DNA of 64,000 nucleotides from Meishania litoralis (lineage in GTDB: Bacteria > Bacteroidota > Bacteroidia > Flavobacteriales > Flavobacteriaceae): contig NZ_JBHFPV010000006.1 in NCBI RefSeq assembly GCF_042611095.1, positions 106,507-170,506 on the forward strand. Direction: 5' to 3'. Shown piece by piece: positions 8,335 through 16,451 of the stretch. The translations under genes and the position numbers were made by a program. The notes beneath the pieces are model-generated. The model did not search any database. It was not told where the DNA came from and worked only from the letters and a program-made list of their open reading frames with translations. Within the stretch, counting starts at the first letter, position 1, and each line of letters begins with the position of its first letter.

Positions 8335-10182
8335 CTAAATAAATTTTTTGTCAATATCATTTTCTGTTATCGTTACGTATATCGGTTTGTTAAAAGGGCT
8401 GATATTTGGCTCCTTACACGCAAACAGGTCATTGACCAGGGCCAATTGCGAATCATTGTCCAATAACTCTCCCGTCTTCACCGATAATGATTTTGCCAAG
8501 GTTTTCGATATAATATCGATCTGCGAAAAACTGTTGCCATCGACCCCCATCTGATGATCGCTGATCAACTGGTCCAAAACCATATCCACCTCGCTTTCAG
8601 GTACCAAAACCGGTAAGCCGGTTACTTGAAGCGAATCGTCGTTCATGGAGCCGAACATAAAGCCAAGTGTACCAAGGCTATCCTTCATTTCCTTAAGAAA
8701 GGTCATGTCATTTTTCGAGAAGGTCAGTGATAAGGGAAACAATAGTTGTTGGCTGACCGTGTCTTTCACGGTACCGTTGCGCAAGAATTTTTCATATAGA
8801 ATACGTTGGTGCGCCCTGCTTTGGTCAATAACTACCATACCCGATTTTATAGTGGTAACGATATACTTTCTTCGCAATTGAAAGGTCGTTGCGACCGCTT
8901 CCAAACTTCCATGTTGCCCTTCGAATATAGAACCGGTATTGGCATCCGATTCAAAATGAACACTACTGAACGTATCATCTTCGACCTTGGTTTCTAGGCC
9001 AACATACATGCTTTCCCAACTTTGGGCCTTTTCCTTGCGGAATTGTTTAAAAGCAGTACCCGGCCTATTTTCATCTTTGAAAGGATTGAATCGTGCATCT
9101 ACGGTTACCTTCGGTACGATTGCGCTCTTATCTTTATACGAATAAGGGGTTTCGAGGTTCTGATCCGATTCGAAATCAAGTGACGGCATCATATTGAACT
9201 GCCCTAAGCTATGTTTTACCGTCGACCTTAAAATGGCATAAAGTGTATGTTCATCATCGAATTTCACCTCGGTCTTGGTTGGATGAATGTTGATGTCGAT
9301 AGATGAAGGGGCTACCGTTAGGTAGAGAAAGTAACCGGGGTGCGTGTCAGATTTGATCAAACCTTCAAATGCCGCGACCACGGCATGGTGCAGATATGGA
9401 CTTTTGATAAAGCGATCGTTCACGAAAAAAAACTGTTCACCCCTAGTTTTCTTTGCAAATTCAGGTTTAGCGATAAAACCCGAGATTTTGACCACTTGCG
9501 TATCTTCTTCAACAGGAACCAATTTTACATTGGTCTTATTGCCAAAAACATGAACGATACGTTGCCTATGATTGCTCTGCGGCAAATTGAAAAGTTCATT
9601 TCCATTATTGTACAAATGGAAGGATATATTAGGGTGGGCCAAGGCCACCCGATGAAATTCATCGATTATGTGTCTAAGCTCGACCGGTGTAGACTTCAAA
9701 AAATTTCGTCTCGCAGGAATATTAAAAAACAAATTCTTTACCGAAATCGAAGTTCCTTTGGGTGTTACCGCAACTTCTTGAAAGATGGTCTTGCTCCCCT
9801 CTATCTTTAAATGCGTACCCAGTTCTTTGTCTTCAGGTCTGGTATGCATATCTACATGTGCAATGGCGGCTATCGATGCCAACGCCTCGCCCCTGAAACC
9901 TTTGGTGTGCAGTTTGAAAAGGTCTTCGGCCTGACGTATTTTTGATGTTGCATGACGTTCAAAACTCAAACGTGCGTCAGTTTCGCTCATACCGACACCA
10001 TTGTCGATAACTTGAATGAGGTTTTTTCCGCCTTCTTTGATTATCAACTTGATTGTCGAACTTTTGGCGTCGATAGCATTTTCAAGCAACTCTTTGACCA
10101 CCGATGCAGGGCGCTGTACGACCTCACCAGCCGCAATCTGATTGGCAACATGATCTGGCAAAAGTTTAATGATGTCTGCCAT
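8335..10182 (-). CDS. mutL: DNA mismatch repair protein MutL, endonuclease motifs degenerate
   Basis: 615 residues. The N-terminal GHKL ATPase is intact: KELLENAIDAKSS, IDNGVGM, and TKGFRGEALASIAA, with the transducer domain to about 330. The C-terminal domain is shorter on motifs: where nicking MutL proteins carry DQHA(X)2E(X)4E, this one has DQSRAHQRILYE near residue 450; the ACxxAIR motif is AKSLSVK, and the zinc-binding CPHGRP is CKEPNISPFNKP. It therefore looks unable to nick. It couples MutS mismatch recognition to repair. The 3' end abuts the rhomboid gene; the start overlaps the next upstream gene by 1 bp. Confidence 0.95.
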   Translation of the reverse strand: MADIIKLLPDHVANQIAAGEVVQRPASVVKELLENAIDAKSSTIKLIIKEGGKNLIQVIDNGVGMSETDARLSFERHATSKIRQAEDLFKLHTKGFRGEALASIAAIAHVDMHTRPEDKELGTHLKIEGSKTIFQEVAVTPKGTSISVKNLFFNIPARRNFLKSTPVELRHIIDEFHRVALAHPNISFHLYNNGNELFNLPQSNHRQRIVHVFGNKTNVKLVPVEEDTQVVKISGFIAKPEFAKKTRGEQFFFVNDRFIKSPYLHHAVVAAFEGLIKSDTHPGYFLYLTVAPSSIDINIHPTKTEVKFDDEHTLYAILRSTVKHSLGQFNMMPSLDFESDQNLETPYSYKDKSAIVPKVTVDARFNPFKDENRPGTAFKQFRKEKAQSWESMYVGLETKVEDDTFSSVHFESDANTGSIFEGQHGSLEAVATTFQLRRKYIVTTIKSGMVVIDQSRAHQRILYEKFLRNGTVKDTVSQQLLFPLSLTFSKNDMTFLKEMKDSLGTLGFMFGSMNDDSLQVTGLPVLVPESEVDMVLDQLISDHQMGVDGNSFSQIDIISKTLAKSLSVKTGELLDNDSQLALVNDLFACKEPNISPFNKPIYVTITENDIDKKFI

Positions 10183-10481
10183 TATTTACCGAAGAAGATG
10201 GATAGATCAAAATCTATGATGTATAGAAAAATGACAATCAGGACAGCGAGTATAACCACCATGCGAAGTTTAAGGTTGCGGTCGCCTTCTCGGCGCATAT
10301 CTGACATGGCATTGCCAAACTTACCTTTTAACCCTCTAGGTGCATCTACCGTACTGCGGAATTTATCAAACTTATGTTCTAGCTTGTATGGATTGCCCTC
10401 ACCCTTATCATCAAAATAGCGGGGTTGATAATTGTATTTTTTATTGCCTCTAAGCCTCGTAAATTTATTCAGCATACCCAT
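10182..10481 (-). CDS. Small membrane protein, often mislabelled riboflavin synthase beta
   Basis: About 99 residues from MGMLNKFTRLRG: a basic N-terminal part with NKKYNYQPRYFDD, then MRREGDRNLKLR and one C-terminal membrane segment. It has no lumazine synthase or riboflavin synthase motif; the label riboflavin synthase subunit beta seen in databases for such proteins probably comes from the neighbouring ribH. A TAACTTTG box at 10494-10487 lies just upstream, which favours a start at 10481 or 10475 over the longer frame from 10505. Function unknown. It overlaps mutL by 1 bp. Confidence 0.7.
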   Translation of the reverse strand: MGMLNKFTRLRGNKKYNYQPRYFDDKGEGNPYKLEHKFDKFRSTVDAPRGLKGKFGNAMSDMRREGDRNLKLRMVVILAVLIVIFLYIIDFDLSIFFGK

Positions 10482-10546
10482 TGATTCAAAGTTACTCAAA
10501 ATCAAAAAATATGCCGTGTCAGGAAAGCCAAAATTTGTTAACAGGT

Positions 10547-10581
10547 ATCAGGAGTACGAAGTTAGAAGTGCGAAATGAGAA
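10547..10581. repeat. Short degenerate heptamer tract
   Basis: Five consecutive 7-bp units: ATCAGGA, GTACGAA, GTTAGAA, GTGCGAA, ATGAGAA. It lies between the small membrane protein and the 3' end of ribH. Units share the pattern GTNNGAA. It resembles the long heptamer tract at 58046 in period, not in sequence. Confidence 0.55.
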
Positions 10582-10614
10582 CGGTTCAGGAATTTGAACC
10601 CAGGGCACCTATTT

Positions 10615-11091
10615 TCAGAGCGAGGCCATTTTTATCGCAGCAATGGCCGCCTCGGCACCCTTATTGCCATGTTTGCCCCCGCTACGATCCTTGGCCTGTT
10701 GGATCGTATTATCGGTCAATACACAAAAGATAACCGGAATACTCAAATGAATATTGAGGTCTTTAATGCCTTGGGCAGCGGCATTGCAAACGAAGTCGAA
10801 ATGTTTTGTTTCACCCTGTATCACGCTTCCAATGGCGATTATGGCATCAACGTCATGCGTTTCTGCCATTTTTTTGGATCCAAATGTAAGCTCGAAACTT
10901 CCGGGGACGTTCCAACGAAGTATGTTTTCATCAACCGCCCCACAATCCAAAAGGGTCTCATGAGCCCCATTGTACAAAGCCTCGGTTATTTCTTGGTTCC
11001 ATTCAGAAACAACGATCCCAAACCGAAAATTCCTCGCGTTTGGGATCGTTGCCTTATCGTAGGCCGATAAATTTGTGTTCGCCGTGGCCAT
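10615..11091 (-). CDS. ribH: 6,7-dimethyl-8-ribityllumazine synthase
   Basis: 158 residues, full length. It condenses 5-amino-6-ribitylaminouracil with 3,4-dihydroxy-2-butanone 4-phosphate in riboflavin synthesis. Visible are FGIVVSEWNQEIT, the substrate-binding VPGSFELTFG, the catalytic His in GETKHFDFV, and the phosphate-binding C-terminal part ending in GNKGAEAAIAA. The start codon overlaps the stop of the upstream TPR gene by one base, so both are one transcript. Confidence 0.96.
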   Translation of the reverse strand: MATANTNLSAYDKATIPNARNFRFGIVVSEWNQEITEALYNGAHETLLDCGAVDENILRWNVPGSFELTFGSKKMAETHDVDAIIAIGSVIQGETKHFDFVCNAAAQGIKDLNIHLSIPVIFCVLTDNTIQQAKDRSGGKHGNKGAEAAIAAIKMASL

Positions 11092-11858
11092 TAGTTCGTG
11101 TTTTCGGCCATTCCGATAAAAGCATCTATCGAACGGGCCTCATCTGAAGAAGAAAATCCATCCTTGATTTTTTGAAAATGCTTCAGGGCCTTATCCCTTT
11201 GTCCCAGTTCCAAAGCGGTTACCCCTGCTTTGTACAAAAATTTAGGGGTGGTATAATCATTGGTACTAAGTGCAATGGCACTTTCATAATAACCCAAAGC
11301 ATCTTCAGGTTGTCCCAACTGCATAAAGGCATCGCCGATTCCCCCTTTCGCCAAGGGACCCAATATATCATCGTCGGAAGAAAAATCCTCTAAATGGTCG
11401 ATCGCTTCCTGGTATTTGTTCATGTTCAAGTAAGCCATTCCGGCCGAATAGCTGGCCAAATTAGATGCCTTAGTACCCGGGTATTCATCAATAATATCCA
11501 AAAACCCATATTTGCCCTCTGCTCCTTCCAAGGCAAGATTGTACAAAGAATCCTTGGCCGCAGTGTTGGCCAATGCCTGCTCAAAATACTGTTGGGGATA
11601 AAGCAATTCGTTCGTTGCTTCGGCATCTTTTGGCTTTTGAACGAATTGAACATAGGCCAAATATCCCAATACACCGACCGCGATTACCCCTATCACGCCC
11701 AAGATATAATTTTGGTTGTTGGCGACCCATGCCTCGGTTCTCGAAGCGCTCTCATCCAATGTGCTAAAAACTTCCGCTGTGGTGCTTTCATGCTCATCAA
11801 ATTGCTGTTGTTCCGCTTTGCTCTTGGGTTTGTGACCTCTTTTTTTATACGTAGCCAT
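11091..11858 (-). CDS. Membrane-anchored tetratricopeptide repeat protein (YfgM-like)
   Basis: 255 residues: a charged cytoplasmic N-terminus (KKRGHKPKSKAEQQ), one membrane segment at about 50-70, then a periplasmic part with three or four TPR units (for example YEEAIDHLEDF-like and PEDALGYYESAIAL). This is the architecture of YfgM/YidD-type ancillary TPR proteins that meet the Sec translocon or outer-membrane assembly machinery; the exact partner is unknown. A TATTTTTG box lies upstream on the minus strand at 11886-11879. It forms an operon with ribH. Confidence 0.85.
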   Translation of the reverse strand: MATYKKRGHKPKSKAEQQQFDEHESTTAEVFSTLDESASRTEAWVANNQNYILGVIGVIAVGVLGYLAYVQFVQKPKDAEATNELLYPQQYFEQALANTAAKDSLYNLALEGAEGKYGFLDIIDEYPGTKASNLASYSAGMAYLNMNKYQEAIDHLEDFSSDDDILGPLAKGGIGDAFMQLGQPEDALGYYESAIALSTNDYTTPKFLYKAGVTALELGQRDKALKHFQKIKDGFSSSDEARSIDAFIGMAENTN

Positions 11859-11878
11859 TGCTGTTTTTATTGATCGCG

Positions 11879-11886
11879 CAAAAATA
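11879..11886 (-). promoter_or_regulatory. Bacteroidota -7 box of the TPR-ribH operon
   Basis: Minus-strand TATTTTTG, matching the Bacteroidota -7 consensus TAnnTTTG, about 20 bp before the TPR start codon. No convincing -33 TTG is seen at the right distance. Confidence 0.5.
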
Positions 11887-11983
11887 AAGTTTTTATTGAA
11901 ATCGTGAGGGATAATTATTCGTTATTTTTGGATATTTTGCGGCCATTTTGGCTTTCGACCACATTTAAATTTGAGCTTTTGGA

Positions 11984-13063
11984 ATGTTTTTAAACCACTT
12001 GGCCTTAATAAACTACAAAAATTTTGGTTCCCAAACTTTCGATTTTGACACAAAGATCAATTGCTTCGTAGGTTCGAACGGAGTGGGAAAAACCAATGTG
12101 CTCGATGCTATTTACCACCTTTCTTTTGGCAAGAGTTATTTTAATCCGGTTGCTACCCAGAACATAAAACATGGTACCGATTTTTTTGTCGTCGAAGGTG
12201 ATTTTACAAAGAACGAACGAAGCGAAAAGATAATATGCAGCCTCAAAAAGGGCATGCAAAAAGTCATAAAACGCAATGGAAAAACCTACGACAGACTTTC
12301 AGACCATATCGGTTTTCTGCCCTTGGTGATCATTTCACCTGCCGATCGCGATCTTATCATCGAGGGTAGTGAGACGCGACGAAAGTTTATCGATGGTGTT
12401 ATTTCACAATCCGATAAAAGCTACCTGCAAACCCTGATCAAATACAACAAGATTTTATCTCAGCGCAATGCGCTGCTGAAGTTTTTTGCGGCCAACCACA
12501 CTTTTAATATGGAAACATTGGCGGTGTACAATGAACAACTTGCCCGGTACGGTACACCGATTTACGAAAAAAGGGTGGCGTTCATGAAACCTTTTATTGA
12601 AATTTTCAAAGAGCAATACCGGATAATATCGGGAGGCAACGAAGAGGTTACCCTGACCTATGAGAGCAAACTGTCTTCGGAAAACCTCTATAAGTTATTG
12701 GAAACCAATCTCGAAAAAGATAGGGCATTGCAGTATACCGGTACCGGTATCCACAAAGACGACCTTAGTTTTGAAATAGCAGGCCATCCTATTAAAAAAT
12801 TCGGGAGCCAGGGTCAACAAAAATCTTTCTTGATCGCGCTGAAGTTCGCACAATTCCATTTTATCAAAGAATTGTCGAAGACCACCCCGATCCTACTCCT
12901 CGACGACATTTTCGATAAGTTGGACGAAGACAGGGTAGGCCACATCATAGCCCTAGTCGATAACGAAAACTTCGGACAGTTGTTCATCAGCGATACCCAT
13001 GCTGAACGAACCGAAAATGTGGTCAAAAAAATTCACCAATCCTATAAAATCTTTAAATTGTAG
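11984..13063 (+). CDS. recF: DNA replication and repair protein RecF
   Basis: 359 residues, normal RecF length. Walker A GSNGVGKTN lies near residue 29, the ABC signature-like FGSQGQQKSFLIALK near 269, and Walker B LLLDDIFDKLD near 305. RecF binds gapped DNA with RecO and RecR to load RecA. It diverges from the TPR-ribH operon and is followed 1 bp later by a lipoprotein gene and then a DUF721 (DciA-like) gene, so this is a replication-linked cluster. Confidence 0.96.
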   Translation: MFLNHLALINYKNFGSQTFDFDTKINCFVGSNGVGKTNVLDAIYHLSFGKSYFNPVATQNIKHGTDFFVVEGDFTKNERSEKIICSLKKGMQKVIKRNGKTYDRLSDHIGFLPLVIISPADRDLIIEGSETRRKFIDGVISQSDKSYLQTLIKYNKILSQRNALLKFFAANHTFNMETLAVYNEQLARYGTPIYEKRVAFMKPFIEIFKEQYRIISGGNEEVTLTYESKLSSENLYKLLETNLEKDRALQYTGTGIHKDDLSFEIAGHPIKKFGSQGQQKSFLIALKFAQFHFIKELSKTTPILLLDDIFDKLDEDRVGHIIALVDNENFGQLFISDTHAERTENVVKKIHQSYKIFKL

Positions 13064-13064
13064 T

Positions 13065-13484
13065 ATGCGGATATTTGTTTATCTAGGACTGTTTTTGCTA
13101 ATCACCGGATGTAAAAAAGAGATCCATAAGAAAGACATGGATATGCTGGCCGGTTATTGGGAAATAGTACAGGTTACCTTTCCTGATGGCAACAAGAAAA
13201 CATATAATGTAAATACGAACATCGATTATTTCGTGCTTGATGGGGAAGCCGGTTTCCGTAAAAAAGTGCAGCCCAAACTAAATGGAACTTTCGAAACCTC
13301 TGATGATGCCGAACCCTTCGCAATAATCGAAACGAAAAACGGGCTTGCTATCCATTATAAAAATGCTATGAGCGAATGGATCGAAGAAATCGTTGAACTC
13401 AATGAAAATAGCTTTTCCGTTCAAAATGAAGAGGGTATGCGCTATCAATATCGTAGATTCGAACTTATAAACGTAAAAAGATAA
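13065..13484 (+). CDS. Lipocalin-like lipoprotein
   Basis: 139 residues. A lipoprotein signal peptide (MRIFVYLGLFLLITGC) puts the lipid-bearing Cys at residue 16. The rest is a small beta-rich domain starting LAGYWEIVQVTFPDGNKKTY, the pattern of lipocalin-like Bacteroidota lipoproteins. The ATG at 13065 is chosen since it gives a clean signal peptide; a longer in-frame extension from 12999 lies inside recF. It overlaps the DUF721 gene by one base. Ligand unknown; its position between two DNA-metabolism genes is odd. Confidence 0.85.
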   Translation: MRIFVYLGLFLLITGCKKEIHKKDMDMLAGYWEIVQVTFPDGNKKTYNVNTNIDYFVLDGEAGFRKKVQPKLNGTFETSDDAEPFAIIETKNGLAIHYKNAMSEWIEEIVELNENSFSVQNEEGMRYQYRRFELINVKR

Positions 13485-13780
13485 TGGCCAAACGTAGAAA
13501 TTCAGGAATACCCTTGAGCGAAGGCCTAAAAGAATTCATAAAGACCAATAAGCTCGAAAAAGGCATTGACAAAGTAAATGCGCGTGAAGCCTGGGCCAAA
13601 TTGATGGGAAACGGGGTAAACAATTATACTACCGCCATCGAACTGCGCAATGAAACGCTTTTCGTATCACTTTCATCTTCGGTACTCCGTGAAGAACTCG
13701 GCCATGGAAAAACGAAGATCGTTCAGATGCTCAATGAAGAGCTCGGCAAGGAACTGATAAAAAAATTGGTACTCAGATAG
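13484..13780 (+). CDS. DUF721 / DciA-like protein
   Basis: 98 residues of the DUF721 family: residues 30-75 hold AREAWAKLMGNGVNNYT and LFVSLSSSVLREEL, the compact KH-like fold of the DciA group. DciA helps load the replicative helicase in bacteria that lack DnaC, so a role in replication initiation is plausible beside recF. The family is known; the role in this organism is inferred. It ends at a strong terminator shared with ndk. Confidence 0.85.
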   Translation: MAKRRNSGIPLSEGLKEFIKTNKLEKGIDKVNAREAWAKLMGNGVNNYTTAIELRNETLFVSLSSSVLREELGHGKTKIVQMLNEELGKELIKKLVLR

Positions 13781-13804
13781 ACCGTATTCTTGGCTAGACC
13801 CAGC

Positions 13805-13846
13805 AAAACGGCCCGGCAAATTTTGAATTTACCGGGCCGTTTTTTT
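13805..13846. terminator. Bidirectional Rho-independent terminator between DUF721 gene and ndk
   Basis: A 12-bp perfect stem (AAAACGGCCCGG at 13805-13816 with CCGGGCCGTTTT at 13832-13843), extended by an AAATT/AATTT inner pairing, and followed by a T run on plus and an A run that becomes T on minus. It serves both convergent operons. Confidence 0.9.
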
Positions 13847-13868
13847 ATCATCGCATGGGTCGATCAGT

Positions 13869-14288
13869 CTAGTAGATCTCCCTTCCTGAAAAATGAAAGG
13901 CACCCTCGATAGCGGCATTGGCATCACTATCTGAACCGTGTACCGCATTCTCGCCAATATCTTTGGCATATAGTTTTCTGATCGTACCTTCAGCCGCTTC
14001 GGCAGGGTTGGTGGCCCCGATAAGGGCGCGGAAATCTTCAACGGCATTATCTTTTTCCAAAATAGCCGAGACGATCGGGCCGCGGGTCATGAAATCGACC
14101 AGTTCACCAAAAAATGGGCGTTCTTTGTGGATTGCGTAAAACTCTTGGGCATCCCTCCTGCTCAATTGGGTATATTTCATGGCAACGATCTTAAAACCGG
14201 CGGAGGTAATTTTTTCCAATATGGCCCCAATATGGCCATTTTCAACCGCGTCGGGCTTGATCATCGTAAACGTTCTGTCTGTTCGCAT
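13869..14288 (-). CDS. ndk: Nucleoside diphosphate kinase
   Basis: 139 residues from MRTDRTFTMIKPDAV. It transfers the gamma phosphate between nucleoside tri- and diphosphates through a phospho-histidine; the active-site His is in the NAVHGSDSDANA motif near residue 116. The start at 14288 matches the family N-terminus; a longer frame adds six unneeded residues. A good Bacteroidota promoter lies just upstream. Confidence 0.96.
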   Translation of the reverse strand: MRTDRTFTMIKPDAVENGHIGAILEKITSAGFKIVAMKYTQLSRRDAQEFYAIHKERPFFGELVDFMTRGPIVSAILEKDNAVEDFRALIGATNPAEAAEGTIRKLYAKDIGENAVHGSDSDANAAIEGAFHFSGREIY

Positions 14289-14303
14289 GTTAAAAATTTT
14301 GCG

Positions 14304-14336
14304 CAAAAGTACGGTTTATTTGAGAATCGGCAACAA
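14304..14336 (-). promoter_or_regulatory. Bacteroidota-type promoter of ndk
   Basis: On the minus strand, a -33 TTG (TTGTTG at 14336-14331), a 19-bp spacer and a -7 box TACTTTTG (14311-14304). This fits the known TTG-N19-TAnnTTTG architecture of the Bacteroidota housekeeping sigma factor. The ndk start codon lies 15 bp downstream of the -7 box. Confidence 0.7.
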
Positions 14337-15371
14337 TTAATACGATTGTTGGATTTGTTGCAAGATTCTACCGTTATCACCGACAATTTGAAATTGTACT
14401 TCCTTCGATTCAAAATCAAAATGAAGCAACCCAAAGCTTTCGGTAAAGACCACCTCTCCTACCCGAAACGGATTGGGTTCTCCGCTGAAGTCTTTGTACG
14501 CGTGCGTTAATCCGCTACTGGTAAAATCGATAAGTGGGTATGGTAAATTTTTTATGGTGGTTCTGGAAAATTCAGAGATATGACGATCCCCGGAAAGAAC
14601 AATGACCCCATTTGCCCGTGAGTAGGCTATCACTTGCTTAAGCCTATCGACTTCATGGGGAAAATTGCCCCAGCACTCGAAACCATGCTCGTTCGACAAT
14701 ACCTGAATACTACTGACAATTATGTTGAAATCGGCTTTCGAGCCGGTCAATTGGTTCTCTAGCCATTGCCATTGTTCTTCACCTAATACAGTTCCTTCTC
14801 CATATAAGTTCGGCTTTGTACGCTTTTTGGTTTCATTGTCAGGGGTCAGGGCCGTTCTAAAATAACGGGTATCCAAAACCAATACCTTTATCGTTCCTTT
14901 TTTGGTTTTGTAATCATGCGAGGCATACACTCCTTTCCGAAATCTTCTCGGACTTTCTTTAGAAACACCCATGAAATCAAGAAATTCTTGCTGACTTTCG
15001 TCTTTCGCACCGAACTCAACGCCCCCATCGTTCAATCCATAGTCATGGTCGTCCCATGTACCGATAATTGGTATTTTTCCGCGCAACGCGGCATAGGCGG
15101 GAACTTGGTTTTGACCGACATACATTTTCCGCAGTAGTTGCATATCTTCAGTATCTGCATAAATATTATCTCCGCCCCATATCCATATGTTGGGTTCGGC
15201 AGCCAAAACATCATCCCATAAACGATTTTCGATATCGGTTTTATTGCAAGAACCAAAGGCAATGACAAAATTGTCGTTTTTGGTCTCATTTACTACCTCG
15301 CCGACATTACGCTGCAATTGGCATGCGAGCATAAAAATGGAAAGTGCCGCTATAAACATTATTCTCTTCAT
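14337..15371 (-). CDS. PhoD-like alkaline phosphatase family lipoprotein
   Basis: 344 residues with a lipoprotein signal peptide ending ALSIFMLAC. The PhoD/metallophosphoesterase motifs are FGSCNK, WGGDNIYADT, TWDDHDYGLND, VLDTRYFR and LSGDRHISEF, carrying the expected Asp, Asn and His metal ligands. Members hydrolyse phosphomonoesters or diesters outside the cytoplasm; the substrate is not clear. Upstream a TATTTTTG box sits at 15399-15392 on minus. Confidence 0.92.
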   Translation of the reverse strand: MKRIMFIAALSIFMLACQLQRNVGEVVNETKNDNFVIAFGSCNKTDIENRLWDDVLAAEPNIWIWGGDNIYADTEDMQLLRKMYVGQNQVPAYAALRGKIPIIGTWDDHDYGLNDGGVEFGAKDESQQEFLDFMGVSKESPRRFRKGVYASHDYKTKKGTIKVLVLDTRYFRTALTPDNETKKRTKPNLYGEGTVLGEEQWQWLENQLTGSKADFNIIVSSIQVLSNEHGFECWGNFPHEVDRLKQVIAYSRANGVIVLSGDRHISEFSRTTIKNLPYPLIDFTSSGLTHAYKDFSGEPNPFRVGEVVFTESFGLLHFDFESKEVQFQIVGDNGRILQQIQQSY

Positions 15372-15421
15372 CCCATATTGTTAGGCCACGACAAAAATAG
15401 CCTTTAAAGTTTTTTAAATCG

Positions 15422-15429
15422 TATCTTTG
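15422..15429 (+). promoter_or_regulatory. -7 box abutting the DHH gene start (possible leaderless transcript)
   Basis: TATCTTTG ends 5 bp before the ATG at 15435. Since Bacteroidota transcription starts a few bases after this box, the mRNA would have little or no leader. The divergent PhoD gene has its own TATTTTTG about 23 bp away. Confidence 0.5.
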
Positions 15430-15434
15430 CCCTC

Positions 15435-16451
15435 ATGAATTTTGAGGATATTCAAACCGTCAAGAAACTACTGTCGGTACCGCAAAAAATTGTGATCGTT
15501 CCCCATAAAAATCCTGATGGCGACGCCATCGGTTCTACTTTGGCATTATGGCATTTTCTTAACGACATGGGTCAAGAAGCTACGGTCATTTCCCCGAACG
15601 ATTATCCCAAATTCCTCAAATGGATGCCTGGTAACGATAGAATTCTGAATTTCGAAAAAGAAAATACCCAGGCAAGGGATAAAATCGAAAATGCAACATT
15701 GATCATTACACTAGATTTCAATCATTTGGGGCGAATTGGCCAAATGCAATCTTTTTTGGAGCACTCAAACGCTACGTTCATTATGATCGATCATCATCAA
15801 GCCCCCGATGACTACGCCAAGGTAACGTATTCCGATGTTCATATGAGTTCAACTTGTGAAATGGTCTATAATTTCATCGAATTCTTGGGCAATACGGATA
15901 AAATTACCGCCGAAATCGCCAATTGTATTTACACCGGAATAATGACCGATACCGGTTCTTTCAAATTCGCATCGACGACCAGCAGAACACATCGGGTCGT
16001 TGCCGACCTGATCGATAAGGGAGCCAATAATACCGCAGTGCACCACAATGTTTATGATACAAACTCCCCTGGCAGATTGCATCTTTTGGGCTGCGCACTT
16101 AAAAATATGGTCATAATCAACGATCATAAAACAGCCTACATCACCCTGAGCCAAGAAGAGTTGGATAATCACCAGTTTCAAAAGGGAGATACCGAAGGTT
16201 TCGTGAACTATGGCCTTACTTTGGAAGGTATTATCTTCGCGGCGATTTTTATTGAGAACAAAGAAGAAGGAATCATTAAAATATCTTTGCGTTCGGTGGG
16301 CGATTTTTCGGTTAATGATTTTGCCAGAAAACATTTTGATGGCGGAGGGCACGATAACGCATCAGGAGGGAAAAGCGAACTGTCATTGGCCGAAACAACC
16401 CAAAAATTTGAGTCATTGCTAAAAACGTATAAAGAATTGCGGGCATCATGA
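15435..16451 (+). CDS. DHH/DHHA1 phosphoesterase (NrnA-like oligoribonuclease/pAp phosphatase)
   Basis: 338 residues. The DHH domain shows HKNPDGDAIGS (24-34), ITLDFNHLGRIG, and the name-giving IDHHQAPDD near 118. The C-terminal DHHA1 domain contains SLRSVGDFSVNDFA and the substrate-binding FDGGGHDNASGG. NrnA-type enzymes degrade nano-RNAs and dephosphorylate 3'-phosphoadenosine 5'-phosphate. Its ATGA end overlaps the gldI start by 4 bp, so gldI is translated in coupling. Confidence 0.93.
   Translation: MNFEDIQTVKKLLSVPQKIVIVPHKNPDGDAIGSTLALWHFLNDMGQEATVISPNDYPKFLKWMPGNDRILNFEKENTQARDKIENATLIITLDFNHLGRIGQMQSFLEHSNATFIMIDHHQAPDDYAKVTYSDVHMSSTCEMVYNFIEFLGNTDKITAEIANCIYTGIMTDTGSFKFASTTSRTHRVVADLIDKGANNTAVHHNVYDTNSPGRLHLLGCALKNMVIINDHKTAYITLSQEELDNHQFQKGDTEGFVNYGLTLEGIIFAAIFIENKEEGIIKISLRSVGDFSVNDFARKHFDGGGHDNASGGKSELSLAETTQKFESLLKTYKELRAS

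Noticed and set aside
10182..10505. Riboflavin synthase beta subunit
   Set aside because: The common database label is not supported: one membrane segment, no lumazine synthase motifs, and the real ribH is next door.
13805..13846. Palindrome as a recombination site
   Set aside because: Perfect GC stem with T runs on both sides between convergent genes; it is an ordinary bidirectional terminator.
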